Below, in pieces: positions 1-11,580 of a stretch of DNA of 64,000 nt. Positions within the stretch are counted from its first letter, which is position 1, and each line of letters opens with the position of its first letter. Where the stretch lies: positions 77,289,731 through 77,353,730 of the forward strand of contig CM040117.1 in assembly GCA_022559845.1 (NCBI GenBank), read 5' to 3'. The notes beneath the pieces are model-generated. The model searched no databases. It was not told where the DNA came from and worked only from the letters and a program-made list of their open reading frames with translations. This stretch comes from Amorphophallus konjac (taxonomy: Eukaryota; Streptophyta; Magnoliopsida; Alismatales; Araceae). The position numbers and the translations under genes were made by a program.

Positions 1-613
1 GACGACATAAGCACGGACCATAGAGTTCAAACGTGCAACAGATGTGCACTGACATGAAAGGATAAAGCACAAAGATGCACTGACTTTATTCTATTCAGAA
101 GGATAAAGAATGCACCGAGTCGGGATGTGCAGTCCAAGCAAGAGCTGCACCGAGATGGCAGAGAGAAATGTGCAGAACAAGGAAAGAAGCAAGACAAAGC
201 TTGCACTAAGTTGGATTTGCACTAAGATAGAAACGAGCAGATCAAATAGTGTATTCTAGTCAAGAATTGCACCGACCCAACAGTTGCACTGACTTCAAGA
301 GGTGAGATGCAGAGACATGATATGCACGGACCTTGGTGCACATGACCTAGAGAAATGCACAGAGATAAAATATGAACAACAGAACCTGTGCATGAACAAG
401 GACTTGCACCGAGGCAAGCACTTTATGCGAGAAGTGCAGAACTTGGAGAAACTTGCACCGAGCAAGCTTATGATTGACACAAAACATGCACTGACTTAAA
501 TCATGCAACATGCACAGACCTCTATTGCAAGAATGCGATAAAACAGATTGATTTATAATTAAAACAAATTGATTTATAGTGTGAGACATCATCAAAACCA
601 TAGGGATGCAACA
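1..613 (-). repeat. 3' LTR of F, partial, with clustered GCACYGAC repeats
   Basis: The terminal bases CAACA directly precede the polypurine tract, as in element B, so on the minus strand the LTR starts TGTTGCATCC. The last ~80 bases match the end of B's LTR almost exactly. Upstream is a dense series of short degenerate repeats (tgcactgactt, tgcaccgag, tgcaccgaccc), about every 20-50 bp, in the place where B has tgtatagactt repeats. The other LTR end lies outside the window. No gene is seen here. Confidence 0.8.
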
Positions 614-627
614 ATCTCCCCCTTTTT
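614..627 (-). other. Polypurine tract of F
   Basis: On the minus strand AAAAAGGGGGAGAT abuts the LTR start TGTTG. This is the plus-strand priming site of reverse transcription. A second tract (CAAAGGGGGAGAG) lies at 876-887; such duplication is typical of Sireviruses. Confidence 0.75.
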
Positions 628-2099
628 GATGATGGCAACACTATGAATCAAGCAATGTTAGGGCATGAAAAAGAAATCAAAAACAATCAAGAGCAAACCA
701 AAATGAGCATACTAACAAACCAGAAAGCCTCACTCAGAAATCACCCAGAAATACCATCTTCTTCTGAACCTCTTCTCTCTCCAAATCCGCTCCCTTACAA
801 CTCGCTCTCAAAAGCCTCAGATGCCCTGAACCTCCCAGATGACCTCTCTCTTATACCACCTCTTCCTCAGATGCCCTCTCCCCCTTTGACATCATCAAAA
901 GAAAATGAAAGATATATGCAGTTGCTGGAGACATAAGGAAGAAGTACAGTGACTTCATAGTGTAGAAAGACTCAAGAACATATCTTAAGAGAGTAAGTGA
1001 GGTGCTAAACTCAAGAGAAGATTCTTTAACTCTCGTAAACAATAGAGAATTAGAATGAGAGGAAAGTTTATCCACATACAGGGTATATGATGTAGAGCAT
1101 GGATGAACAAGTATGACAAGACATAGCTGTTTAAACAACTATACTAAGTAGACGACAAGAAGTACAAATAGAGAAAGTGTGCTCAAGGTATTGAGGACAG
1201 ACATTTCATTAATTTGCACAAATATAAAGAATATTATAGAGATTTTCAAGAAGACCAATAAGTAAGTTGGTAACTCACATCTTTGACATTAGGGAGACAC
1301 CTTGATCAGAGGCCGGAATCCCCAATTACTCAATGTGAGAACCTCATTACCTCTCCTTTTTAGAGAACAGAGTTAGTAACTATGGCTTTTTATGTGAGGA
1401 AACGCCTTGATCAGATGCCAGAGTCCCCAGTTACTCACCACCTTGTCACCATTGCTCTACGATGGTCAGAAACATTAAGATTATTTTGCAGAAAATTTTT
1501 CCTCCTTTTTTTTAAAATTTGACACCTCATGACGTGGGAAAGACTTCATTTCATTAATGAAGCTCCCAGTTTCTCAATGATCAAATCATAGACCTTTGTT
1601 CACTTAGGTGATCCTTTATATTGTGGAGATGAAATGTTTGAAGACAATACCAGAGGAACTGTTTCTTTGAAATGAATCTTGAAGTCTAGATTTCAAGTTG
1701 TTCTAGACAGATATCAAGACATACAAGTTTTATCCTGAACCAGAATCATTGACAATGTAGAAAGATATACTTCGAACACTTAATCCAAGTCTCTGATAGT
1801 CTACTAGAGAAAAGATTCTAGCTGGACTTTAGTTACACAAACATATAGACTTAAGAGATGAATGAGATTCTACAGACTGAGAGAGAACCGCACTCATTCA
1901 ATCATGAGAACCAGCAATGACACACATCTGATCAACCTTTTGAATCAGTCAAACTTCACTAACTACCCAGCTTCCCCTCAATTGATGCACAGTAGGAAAC
2001 TAAACAGCAGACACTCAGAACTCCCCCTCACTGTTAGGACAGGCTTCTCACACAAACTCTTGCCAAGATAAAGAGATTTCAACATCAAGAGATTAGAAA
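628..2099 (-). other. Non-coding 3' region of F between pol and polypurine tract
   Basis: There is no supported coding region in these 1.5 kb. It aligns by eye with the same part of B (35550-37038): both have two blocks around ccttgatcagaggcc...cccag...ctca (1290-1345 and 1410-1450 here) and C-rich runs (near 876, 1972 and 2028) that are purine tracts on the element strand. In some Sireviruses this region carries an envelope-like ORF; none is left here. Confidence 0.65.
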
Positions 2100-5000
2100 T
2101 TAAGACAACTTAAATAAGCCTAATTCTCTCCTTAATGTGGTGAATTTGTCATTGTCTAGAGGCTTGGTAAAGATATCAGTAATTTGATTATCAGTGCCTA
2201 CATGAATTAGCTCAAAGGTATTCTTAGAAACCTCATCTCTTATGAAATGATGCCTTATTTCTATGTGTTTGGTGTGAGAATGCAAGACAGGATTCTTGGC
2301 TAGATTGATGGTACTAGTATTATCACAGTAAATGGGTGTACACCCCAGGTCTACTTGATAGTCCTGAAGTTGGTGTTTAATCTAAATGACTTGAGTACCA
2401 CAACTCCCTGTAGCCACGTACTCAGCCTCTGTAGTGGAGAGGGCCACAGAATGTTGTTTCTTGGAACCCCAAGATACTAAACACCCACCTAAAAATTCAC
2501 AGTGACCACTAGTGCTTTTTCTATCTAGTTTACACCCAGCATAATCTGCATCTGTGTATGCAACTAAATCTAGTGTGTATGATGTAGAAAACCATAAACC
2601 AAGGGTGTGTGTAGCAGACGGATATCTGAAAATTGTTTTTACTACAGCTAGATGCAATTCAGTGGGTCTTGATTGATACCTTGCACACATTCCTACACTG
2701 AACTGTATATCAGGTCTTGATGCTGTCAAATAGAGTAGAGATCCAATCATACCTCGGTAGAGCTTGGCATCTACTTCTTTACCTGTCTCATCTGCATCCA
2801 ATGAGGTATTTGTACCCATTGGTGTTGTAATGTGCTTCAAGTTGGTCATGCCGAACCTATTGAGAATGTCCAATGTATACTTGGTCTGGTTGATGAAGCA
2901 TCCTTCCTCCAACTTTTGTATTTGCAAGCCAAGAAAGTACTTCAGTTCGCCTACCAAACTCATTTCAAATTCTGCTGTTATCAATTTTAAAAATTCATCA
3001 CATAGATCAATGCTTGTTGAGCCGAAGACAATGTCATCTACGTATACCTGGACTATGATGAGATCTTCATTAAGGCCTTTTGTAAACAGAGTTTGATCTA
3101 CCTTACCTCTTTGGTAGCCCTTGCTGATCAGAAATTCCGATAATCTCTCATACCAGGCTCGAGGGGCCTGATTTAAACCATACGGTTCTTTATTCAATCT
3201 GAAAACTTGGTCAGGTTTAGTGGAGAATTTAAAACCGAGGGGCTGTTCAACAAAAACTTCTTCCTTGATAATACCATTTAAGAACGCACTCTTCACATCC
3301 ATTTGTTGGAGTTTTATATTTTTGAAGCATGCAAATGCTAACAATATTCTTATAGCTTCCATCCTAGCAACATGTGCGTAGGACTCATCGAAGTCAACTC
3401 CAAATTCCTGACAGTAGCCCTTGGCTACTAGTCTGGCTTTATTTCTAGAAATAGCTCCATCTTCATTCATCTTATTCTTGAACACCCATTTGGTTCCTAT
3501 CACATTAGTGTTCTCAGGTCTTGGAACAAGTTCCCAGACACTGTTTCTATCAAATTGACCTAACTCTTCAGACATGGCATTCACCCAAGATACATCGTTT
3601 AAGGCTTCCTCTATTGATTTTGGTTCAATTTGAGAAACTAAAGCAATTAAATCTTGATTTTGAACATTTTTGAAATGAGACCTGGTCCTAGGGGGATCCC
3701 TTAAATTTCCTATGATGTTATCCTCAGGGTGATCTTTCAAGAATTTAACATTGGTTGAGGGCTCACCTGGTTCAGTTGAGCTTACTTGATTCTGATCAGT
3801 TTGTCCTTCGGGTTGCTCATCTTCATCCTTCAATTTTTCCTCAAGAAATTCTCCATCATGTTTTGAAGACCTGTCAGCATCATCAAGGTTGTTAGCATCT
3901 GTTGATTCACCAATGATCACATGAGGAGTTTCCTCTACAGTTTGGTCTGTTACATTGAAAACCCTATAGGCCCTAGTAGTTTCAGAGTATCGCAGAAAGA
4001 TTCCTGAGTACTTCTAGCATCAAATTTATCTAGGTCCCTTTTATTGTTGTTATGGATGAAGCATTTTGACCCAAAAATTCTGAAATATGAGACATTCGAC
4101 TTTTTACCTTTAAGGAGTTCATAGGGAGTTTTCTTATGGACAGGTCTTACCATTGCTCGGTTAATTGTGTAGCAGGCTGTGTTAGCTGCCTCTGCCCAAA
4201 ATCTCCTAGGAAGCTGACTTTCGACCAGCATAGTTCTGGCCATTTCGATGATTGTCTGATTTCTTCTCTCAACAATTCTGTTCTGCTCTGGAGTCCTGGG
4301 AGAAGAAAACTTGTGAGTCAGTCCCTCTTTGTTGTAGAAGTCCGAAAATATAGAAGTTTCAAACTCACCTCCATGGTCAGTTTGAATTATTGAAATACAA
4401 TGAGAGCCTCCTTGTTTGATTTTATTGAAGAAATGTTCAAACTTCTGTAATGAATCATTTTTATTCGCTAAGAAAAATAGCCATGAAAACCTAGAAAAAT
4501 CATCTACAATGACGAACCCAAACCTTTTCCCATTCAAGCTCAGAGTTCTGGTTGGGCCAAAAAGGTCCATGTGCAAGAGTTCCATTGGTTTGGTTGATAA
4601 AGGCTTAGATCTTAGCTTAAACGACTTGCGAGTTTGCTTGCCTAGAGCACAGGTATCACAGATTTTTGAAATTGAATTACACTTGATTTTAGGCATGCCT
4701 CTAACTAAATCATGCTTGATCAATTTATTCAATGTGGAAAAACTAGCATGCCCTAAACGTCTATGCCAATCAAAAGTATTATTTTCAAAATTAGCAGACA
4801 AGCAGAGATTAGATTCAGACTCAACATCTAAGTCTACCATGTAGACATTATTGGTCCTGTTGGCTACAAATTTAACACGATCAGAATTTATTTCTAAAAT
4901 TTTACATGAGTTGTCATCAAACACAACCCTGTGACCCTTGTCACATAATTGACTGATGCTAATCAGATTGTGTTGAAGACCTTCCACTAGTAAAACTTTT

Positions 5001-5190
5001 TCAATTGAGTTAGTGGAGGACTTACCAATCGTGCCGACCCCAATTATCTTACCTTTGTTCTTCCTCCGAATTTGACCAGACCCCCCTACCTTCATTTCTA
5101 GTTTGCTGAACTTGGATCGATCTCCTGTCATGTGCCTGGAGCATCCACTGTCAAGGTACCATTTGTTGTTTTCAGCTGTCAGGCAAACCT
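2100..5190 (-). pseudogene. pol: F pol: protease, integrase, reverse transcriptase, RNase H (broken)
   Basis: Reading right to left, the protease active site YLDSGCSRHMTG is near 5150. The integrase zinc domain (H-R-R-L-G-H ... C-D-T-C) and the DDE core (DLFGP, TDHGGEFE, E in IVERRN) lie in 3950-5131. The reverse transcriptase has the YVDD motif at about 3030-3045. RNase H has [11 protein letters not shown], and its C-terminus (H-x-[19 protein letters not shown]) lies in 2100-2285. This is copia order (IN before RT). Breaks: a frameshift near 4000 separates integrase from RT, and TGG has become TAG at 2382 inside RNase H. The product would process Gag-Pol, reverse-transcribe element RNA in cytoplasmic particles and integrate the cDNA. 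It is close to B's pol throughout. Confidence 0.88.
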
Positions 5191-5199
5191 ACACAAAAG

Positions 5200-7168
5200 A
5201 AATCAAGCAAGGTGGTTTGGACCCCAAGATAAGTTGGGTCCAAATACATCATTTAAATCTTTAAGCAAGTGTTTGGGAATCTAAAGTTGTTTCAGCTTAT
5301 TTCTCTCTTGCATCTTATTTTCAGGTCTATAGAAATTGCGACCAGAGTTATGTCCACCTGGCCTAGAGAAATGGAATCTATTCCAGTTATTAGACCTTTC
5401 ATCCTTGGGGTATCTTCTATATGCATGTTGATTAACAAATTTTTTAAGATGTATGTTGTTTCCCCAGTAGCTTCTGTTCGGACCCATTCTTTTATAGTAG
5501 TTCCAACTTTTATTCTGATACATTTGCCTGGTCCAGCTACCACTTCTGTTCTGGTGAATGGGCTTAGCGAAGTTCTTCTTCCTTTTAAGATGTAGTTCAG
5601 CATGGTTTGTTGCTCTCTCCTTTGGATCCTGAATGTCTTGATTACTATTTGAGCTGGATGGTGTGTCCAGTTTTTCTTTTCCCTTCTCTGGGCAGAAGGT
5701 AGTGGTCTTGAACTGAAAGGGTCTCTTATTTGTCGTGTCATAGCCTAAACCCTCTTTGTTGAAATTTACCCTTGTTCCTAGTATAGAGTCCAGATCCGTT
5801 TTCCCTTGAACAAATTTTTATAAAACTTTTTGTTTGTCTTCCAGCTCTCTTTGCATAGACTCACAATTTTTTTGAAGTTTAGTGTTCACTTTCTTAACAG
5901 CTTCATACTTATCTGTGATCACACTGTTTCCATTCAGACTTTCTTCAAATTTTATCTTGAGTTCGTTGAGCTGTGTGTGAACTTCCTGGTTCTCTGATTG
6001 GTGCTTTTCATTTTCCTTTTTCAAAGAGGTCATTTCTTCTAGTTGTTCCTTTAATTTCTAATTTTCCTCACTAATTTGAGTTTGTTCTTCAATATTATCA
6101 TTGAATTTTCTCTTCAGAATCATATGCTCTTTACTCAGTGAATTGAACTTATCTAACAGTTCAGCATAGGCGTCTTCCCAATCATCAATAGATAAATTCT
6201 TGAAGATGTTTGTTACCTCCTCATTGCTATTTGCCATCAGGCAAATTCCTTCTTTGTCCTCCTCTGAGGAATTGGCTTCTGGATCTTCTTCCTCATCGCT
6301 CCACGTGCAGACCATTACTTGTGGTTTCTTCTTCTGCACCTTCGGGCTCTTCTTTTGAAAGTCGGGACCCTTCTTCTGAAGTTCAGGGAAGTCCCTTTCA
6401 TGTGTCCAGGTTTCCTGCAATGAAAACATGTGATTTTCTTGGCATTCCTATTCTTATCATTGCTGGAATCAAAGTTCTTACCCGAGGGGTATGACCTCTT
6501 CCTTCTAAAGGTCTTTTCCTTAGTCCTCAAGAATTTCCTGAATTGACGAGTGAGCATTGCTTGCTCATCCTGATCGTGGTCTGACAGCCCATCAGACTCG
6601 CAACTACTACTCCCACTGCTGCTACTGCCTTTGCTGCGGGACACCTTGAGGGTAATATTCTTGCCCTTCCTGTCGCTTCCTTCACCATTCCTCTTGAAAT
6701 TCATCTCATACGTCATTAGGGATCCTATAAGTTCGGTGACTGTCATTCTCGACAGGTCCCTAGACTCCTCTATCACAATAGCCTTAGTGTACCATGTAGG
6801 GGTTAGAGATCTAAGTATCTTCCTGACTATATTTCCCTCAGATATCTCTTTCCCAAACCCCTTAAGACTATTCGTAATCAAAGACAATCTTGCATACATC
6901 TCAGTTATGGTCTCCTCTGATTTCATCTTAAACATCTCATATTCAGAGGTGAGGAGATTTACCTTCATTGCTTTCACTTGAGGTGTACCTTCGTAGATTA
7001 ACTCCAACTCATCCCACATTTTCTTGGCCGTTTTGCATGCTGAGATGCGGGCGTATTCGTCTGGATGTACTGCACATTGAATGATGTTCAGGGCCGTCCA
7101 GTTGAGTGACGAAAGCTTGACTTGATCATCTGTCCACGCGTCCTCGTTCGGTGGCAGATCATATGGCC
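5200..7168 (-). pseudogene. gag: F gag, broken and N-terminally truncated
   Basis: Pieces in several frames match B's intact gag in order. The UBN2-type capsid region (WDELELIYEGTPQVKAMKVN) lies in 6315-7168, a CCHC zinc knuckle (CFHCRKPGHMKG) near 6420, a Glu/Lys-rich coiled-coil part in 5818-6429 and a basic, Asn-rich tail in 5281-5741. The first ~60 residues are missing: the sequence jumps at 7168 from GPYDLPPNEDAW-type gag into gypsy RT. Several stops and frameshifts separate the pieces. Gag would form the virus-like particle; this copy cannot. Confidence 0.8.
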
Positions 7169-8170
7169 CACCCTGATGAACTTGGCCTTATGGAGCTTAT
7201 CCACTTCTTCTTTGACCTTGAGTGCGAGCTTCAGATGAAGTCACCTTAACTTCTGTTTGACAGCTCAAGCATCGGGTTTCAAGACCAGATGATGTTCAAC
7301 TAAGGACGGGTCCAGACCCGGCATGTCCTCATAGGACCAAGCGAAAGCATCAGGGAATTCCCTGAGAACCGCCACAAGCGCAGCTTCCACTTCAACAGTT
7401 AGATTGGCACTTATCAATATAATCTTTGGATTATCCTCAGTGCCAAGATTGATTTCCTTGGTGGATTCATCAATGGATACATTAGGCTCATCAAATCTCT
7501 TGGTTCCATTGACGAAGGAAGCTATCGGATCACTACCCTCTTCTAATGGCTCTTCTTCTTCTTCTGCATCATCCTCCTCTTCCAAGACATACACCCCTAG
7601 ACCGTCATCTGCCGGAGATCCGTCTAGTTCGATTGCCCCTAGGGAGATGGGAGTGGAGGTGAATTCAGAGACCTGACAAAGATGTGCGCATTTACCAGCC
7701 AACGGGCTGATATAACGTGCGGGAACCTGACTGACACTAGACTTTTTGGAAGGGAAAGATGCTATGTACAAATCTGAACCTAACCTAGACTCTACCCTAC
7801 TATGTACAAGAGAATCTTGTGGAAGGGAGTTCATGGTGGAAAGAGTCGGCCCTTGGCCGGGGGAACCATTTTCCAAGGAGGCCGTTTCCTCAATAGCGAA
7901 CTCGCAGGCCCACATTTGAGAATTGGCATTTTTTTTTGGTGGTCATGAGTGAAAGTGCAAACCTGATGTGTGGGTTGCCTCATGACCGGATAAGTAAGAA
8001 GCGAAGGAAATGGTGGATGGAATAGAAAGGGGATAAAGAGAACAGGCGCGGGCCTTTGTTTATCAAGGAAGACGCCCGAGGAGGAAATCTTGTCGGGAGG
8101 TTTATCCAGGTGGAAGAGGGAGAGGAGACCAAAGTCTTCCTCGAGTGACGAATCGGGTGGAATTTCATTT
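7169..8170 (-). pseudogene. pol: G pol N-terminus: linker and start of reverse transcriptase
   Basis: The frame 7265-7915 carries an acidic linker (run of Glu/Asp near 7560), then the conserved approach to RT (LVAVLREFPDAFAWSYEDMP, GLDPSLVEHHL). After stops at 7262 and just below, the RT start KVKEEVDKLHKAKFIR is readable down to the junction. The RT catalytic part (YxDD), RNase H and integrase are absent. Between 7916 and 8170 the frame following the gag-protease stop stays open for about 70 codons (NEIPPDSSLEEDFGLL), then a frame change is needed, so this part is decayed. Confidence 0.65.
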
Positions 8171-8172
8171 CT

Positions 8173-11100
8173 CTATGGGACTTCCACTTTGTGACTCGGC
8201 TCCTGCCGAGTACCAGGCTGAATCGGCCCTATGACGAAGTGACCGTACACCAAATCTTTGCCTAGAGCGGCCCCAGGTGGCTCTCCTCGAGAGTAGCCCA
8301 AACCTGCGCGACCCTTAGCAACCCGGAGTTTTCTTCTATGCGCGGGCCCTTGTTCAAGCTGACCTAGGCCTTTACCCATGGTGAAGCCCATCCTGGCCAT
8401 GATCTCCCATCCTTTACCCAGAGGGATGTTGTGATATGTAATGGGCCAAGGAAGGAAAGAGGAATCTGGTGGGCCTAAAGCAGACGGCCCCACCGCGCCC
8501 TCTATGGAGAGAATGGGTTTCTTGCCCTTATCCGGAATAGTCATGAAGGGAATCTGTTCGGAAGTGATGGCATTAAGAGTTTCTACTATTGGGATACTCC
8601 TGATCTTGATTACCCTACCATTGTAAGGGAATTTAAAATAGTGGTGGGCTGTGGATGGAATCCCAAGGGTTTGCTTAATCCAAGGCCATCCTAGGATGGC
8701 CTTATATGCAGGGTCGACATCGAGGACAAAGAAATCCGATGTCATAACCATCGGTGTTAAACCAAGTTGGAGGGTCACCTTCCCTTTCGCGCACCTTTTG
8801 GAATTGTCATAAGTTGAGATGGTGGTGCATACCTCTTCTAGATTTTCTTCCTGGAGGCCAATCTTCTTGATGGTCTTCATGGGACACACATTGATGGACG
8901 CTCCCATGTCTATGAGGGCGGAGTCAACTTTAACTCCGTTGAGATTGACAGTGAGGCATAACGGGAGTGACCTGCTTTCTGGCAAAGCAAGGTCTTTATC
9001 AGAAAATGAGATGGATGGTCCACATGTAAGGGCCATGATAGCTTCAGTCACGCCACTTGCTGGGAGATCTTCATTGACCATGATTTTCTGCAGGAATTGG
9101 AGTAGAGGGTGTGACGGAGATTTCCTAAGGAGCTCCAGGATAGAAACCTTAGCAGGGGTCCTGTCTAGATGCTGGAGAATGTCATACTCCACGGGAGGAC
9201 TTTGAGAATTAACCCCTTCCTCCTGCTGGGATTGCCTTTGAGATGGGGGAATAATGCGATTCTGGAGAGTGACATTGACTGAAGCTTCCTTTGCGTCATC
9301 CTGTTCCAAAGGTTTTGGGCGAATGAGCTGTAGGGGAGCTAGAGAGCCAAAGATATATGAGAGGGAAACTGAATCGTCTCCAGATTTCGCAGGAGAAGGA
9401 GGAGGGACCGATTTTGGCTGAGGTGGTCTTAAGAGGACCAAAGGGCGTTCCTGCACTAACTGAGCTTGTGTAGAAACATATGGCTCTTGATGTGGCACTT
9501 GAGGAGGGTTGATTAGGGTGAGTGAGATCAAGTTCTGGGATTGAGAGAACATGTTGATGTTAGCCCAGGGTTCATGAGCTTCGACTTCCATCTTCCCGTA
9601 CCAACCTGGGAATCCTTCCACGCCCCACATCTGAGTCCTTTTAAGAACTCGTGGTTCCATTCCGATCACCGTGTTCACCTGCTCATGTTGCTTTGAGGTA
9701 GATGGATCTTTTGAGGGTTGGCGAGTTGGCAAAGGGTTATGCACAATACCGAGGTCCCTATTAGGCTTTTTGAGGTTAGCAATAACTAGCTTCACATCTG
9801 CCCAATTGATTCTTCCCTCATCATTAATATCATATACCCAATCATGAAATTGGAAGCAGTTGAATATATCATGGCCGGGAGTTCGGTGATATGGGCAATA
9901 TCGGGAGGTATAGGCGTTGGGAGGGACTCGCTCCCGCTGAGGGGGAAGCTGAATGGAATCTGAGGACATAAGGGCAAAGAATATGTCACCTAATGTTTCA
10001 GGCAATGGAGGATAAGAAGCACTTTTTGGCCGAGGGGGGCCGTAGCTTTGAGGTGGAGGAACATTGGAATAGGGCTTGGGATTAGCTTGCCCTGGGCTAG
10101 CAGAAGCCTGAGTGGGATGGGAGACCTGGAGATTGTTGGTCTTGAAGGACTGGCCAACTACATTGACATGTTCATTTATGGTGACAGCCTCGGTGGTAGG
10201 GACAGCCAGGGCCTTTCTACCCTTGGTGCGAGGCTCAAAGAAAGGAGGTAAGGTAGAGTCCCTTACCTGAGCTTGAACTATTCGAGCTCGGTTGTAGAGT
10301 TGGTGAAAGGTGTGGAGTTCACTAAGCATTAGGATGGCCCTAATCTGTGGAGTGGCGTTGTTTACTAACATGGTAACGGCCCGGGATTCAGGAATAGGAA
10401 CCTCTGTCCTAGCAGCCATAATCCTCCATCGGTTCGCAAAACTAATGAAGTCCTCGTCGGGCTTCATGTTCTCCGTGACTAGGTCAAATAATGTGGGGGA
10501 AATGGATGACATGTGGACAAAGTGAGCAAGGAATCGCTCGGAGACTATATCAAAGTTGATGAGATCAATGGCCGACAAGGATGCGAACCAACGTAGGGCC
10601 TCGCCCTCAAGAGATTTTTGAAACAGATGGACCAACAAGACCCTATCGTGTAGCCATTGGTGGGAGTCCATAAGAAAACCCGAAAGATGATGATGAGGGT
10701 CAGTAGTGTCATCATACCTCCTATATTTGGGAGCCTTGAATCCGGGTGGAAAATAAGCATTAGGAAGCTTGCAATATTGGGCTAGCGAGTGGGGACGTGA
10801 ATTAGGCATACTTTCGGCCACTGCTTGCCGAATGTAGCTTTGGATCTCCTGCCGGAGTGAGGGGTCCATCTCCTTCGAAGGGATACCCATGATTGGTGGA
10901 GTTGGGGGTGAAGGAACCCTTTGTGGAGGCGTCAGATAGCTGAATTGGATTGGAGTTTTGGGAATGGGTCGGCTCGTGGACCCTTGGAAAGGAACTTGAA
11001 CACGGGAAGGTGCGGCATGTGGAGATAAGTGTGGGAGGGCCGGAGCCTTCCCACGAGAGGCCATCGTGGCTAAATCCGCGGGGGAATAACGGGATAGCAC

Positions 11101-11346
11101 GCTAATCAACTCTTGATCATCGTGCGGAGACAATGTAGGAGCCCGCGGGCTACCACGACCATGGTCGCTCGGGGAAGACGAAGCCGAATCGGCGTGGGCG
11201 GCCTCATTTGGTGTGGCCGAAAACATGCCTATGAAGGCATCCAAACCATTATCCTCTACCTGAAATAGAGGATTGCCCCTAATTCCAGAATCAAATTGAG
11301 GTGGAAATTCCTCTTCATAACCCGAGTTTGAATAAACTCTCTCCAT
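8173..11346 (-). CDS. gag-pro: G Gag-protease protein with C-terminal G-patch
   Basis: Intact frame of 1057 residues from the ATG at 11346; the open frame continues upstream to 11478 without a better start. The order is a Ser/Pro-rich N-terminus, a retrotransposon gag domain (about residues 220-390; LPNAYFPPGFKAPKYRRYDDT, EGEALRWFASL), a Cys/His knuckle-like motif CPYHRTPGHDIFNC (about residue 500), a long Pro-rich linker, a retropepsin-like aspartic protease (ALIDMGASINVCPM, then AILGWPWI) and a G-patch (MGFTMGKGLGQLEQG ... GRAGLGY). The protease loop reads D-M-G rather than D-S/T-G; other plant gypsy proteases also vary at this position. TAG at 8173-8175 ends the frame just before pol, so pol would need read-through or a shift. 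G-patch modules bind RNA and helicases in host proteins; their role here is unknown. Confidence 0.82.
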   Translation of the reverse strand: MERVYSNSGYEEEFPPQFDSGIRGNPLFQVEDNGLDAFIGMFSATPNEAAHADSASSSPSDHGRGSPRAPTLSPHDDQELISVLSRYSPADLATMASRGKAPALPHLSPHAAPSRVQVPFQGSTSRPIPKTPIQFSYLTPPQRVPSPPTPPIMGIPSKEMDPSLRQEIQSYIRQAVAESMPNSRPHSLAQYCKLPNAYFPPGFKAPKYRRYDDTTDPHHHLSGFLMDSHQWLHDRVLLVHLFQKSLEGEALRWFASLSAIDLINFDIVSERFLAHFVHMSSISPTLFDLVTENMKPDEDFISFANRWRIMAARTEVPIPESRAVTMLVNNATPQIRAILMLSELHTFHQLYNRARIVQAQVRDSTLPPFFEPRTKGRKALAVPTTEAVTINEHVNVVGQSFKTNNLQVSHPTQASASPGQANPKPYSNVPPPQSYGPPRPKSASYPPLPETLGDIFFALMSSDSIQLPPQRERVPPNAYTSRYCPYHRTPGHDIFNCFQFHDWVYDINDEGRINWADVKLVIANLKKPNRDLGIVHNPLPTRQPSKDPSTSKQHEQVNTVIGMEPRVLKRTQMWGVEGFPGWYGKMEVEAHEPWANINMFSQSQNLISLTLINPPQVPHQEPYVSTQAQLVQERPLVLLRPPQPKSVPPPSPAKSGDDSVSLSYIFGSLAPLQLIRPKPLEQDDAKEASVNVTLQNRIIPPSQRQSQQEEGVNSQSPPVEYDILQHLDRTPAKVSILELLRKSPSHPLLQFLQKIMVNEDLPASGVTEAIMALTCGPSISFSDKDLALPESRSLPLCLTVNLNGVKVDSALIDMGASINVCPMKTIKKIGLQEENLEEVCTTISTYDNSKRCAKGKVTLQLGLTPMVMTSDFFVLDVDPAYKAILGWPWIKQTLGIPSTAHHYFKFPYNGRVIKIRSIPIVETLNAITSEQIPFMTIPDKGKKPILSIEGAVGPSALGPPDSSFLPWPITYHNIPLGKGWEIMARMGFTMGKGLGQLEQGPAHRRKLRVAKGRAGLGYSRGEPPGAALGKDLVYGHFVIGPIQPGTRQEPSHKVEVP

Positions 11347-11580
11347 CCTAAACCAGTTGTTAGTTGGTTTAGAATGGAGAAAATGAAAGATTTGGAGGGG
11401 GAAAAGGGAATTGATGTTTTCCGAACACAACCAAATGTAAACACAAGCAACGCCCAAATTTTTTTTTCTGATTTCCACTTTCTTCCCTTTTTTCTTTTTT
11501 CCTTTTGATTCACTCAGAGAAGAGGAGGATCAACTAAGGGTATTGTGGAATGAACTCCGGAATCCTAGCAGAATCTTCAC
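11347..11580 (-). other. G leader with degenerate tRNA-Arg-like primer binding site
   Basis: Between the gag ATG and the LTR, the minus strand at about 11555-11576 reads TGAAGATTCTGCTAGGA. It matches the tRNA-Arg-type primer site of Tat/Ogre elements (TGGCGACTCTGCTGGGGA) at roughly two thirds of positions, mostly with C-to-T or G-to-A differences. The exact LTR/PBS border is not clear because no CA end is visible next to it. Confidence 0.4.

Larger units (their letters stand above)
1..7168 (-). mobile_element. Sirevirus-type Ty1-copia element F, truncated at both ends
   Basis: On the minus strand the order is gag, protease, integrase, RT, RNase H, a 1.5-kb non-coding 3' region, polypurine tract and LTR, which is Ty1-copia order. 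The coiled-coil-rich gag, long 3' non-coding part, repeated polypurine tracts and close relation to element B (2.3-kb LTRs) point to the Sirevirus (SIRE/Maximus) lineage. The LTR runs off the left end of the window. The gag N-terminus, PBS and 5' LTR are missing because F is joined to gypsy element G near 7168. Stops and at least one frameshift break pol, so this is a dead copy. Confidence 0.85.

Noticed and set aside
8441..10525. Plus-strand ORFs opposite G gag-protease
   Set aside because: Shadows of the 1057-residue minus-strand frame, which has clear domains.
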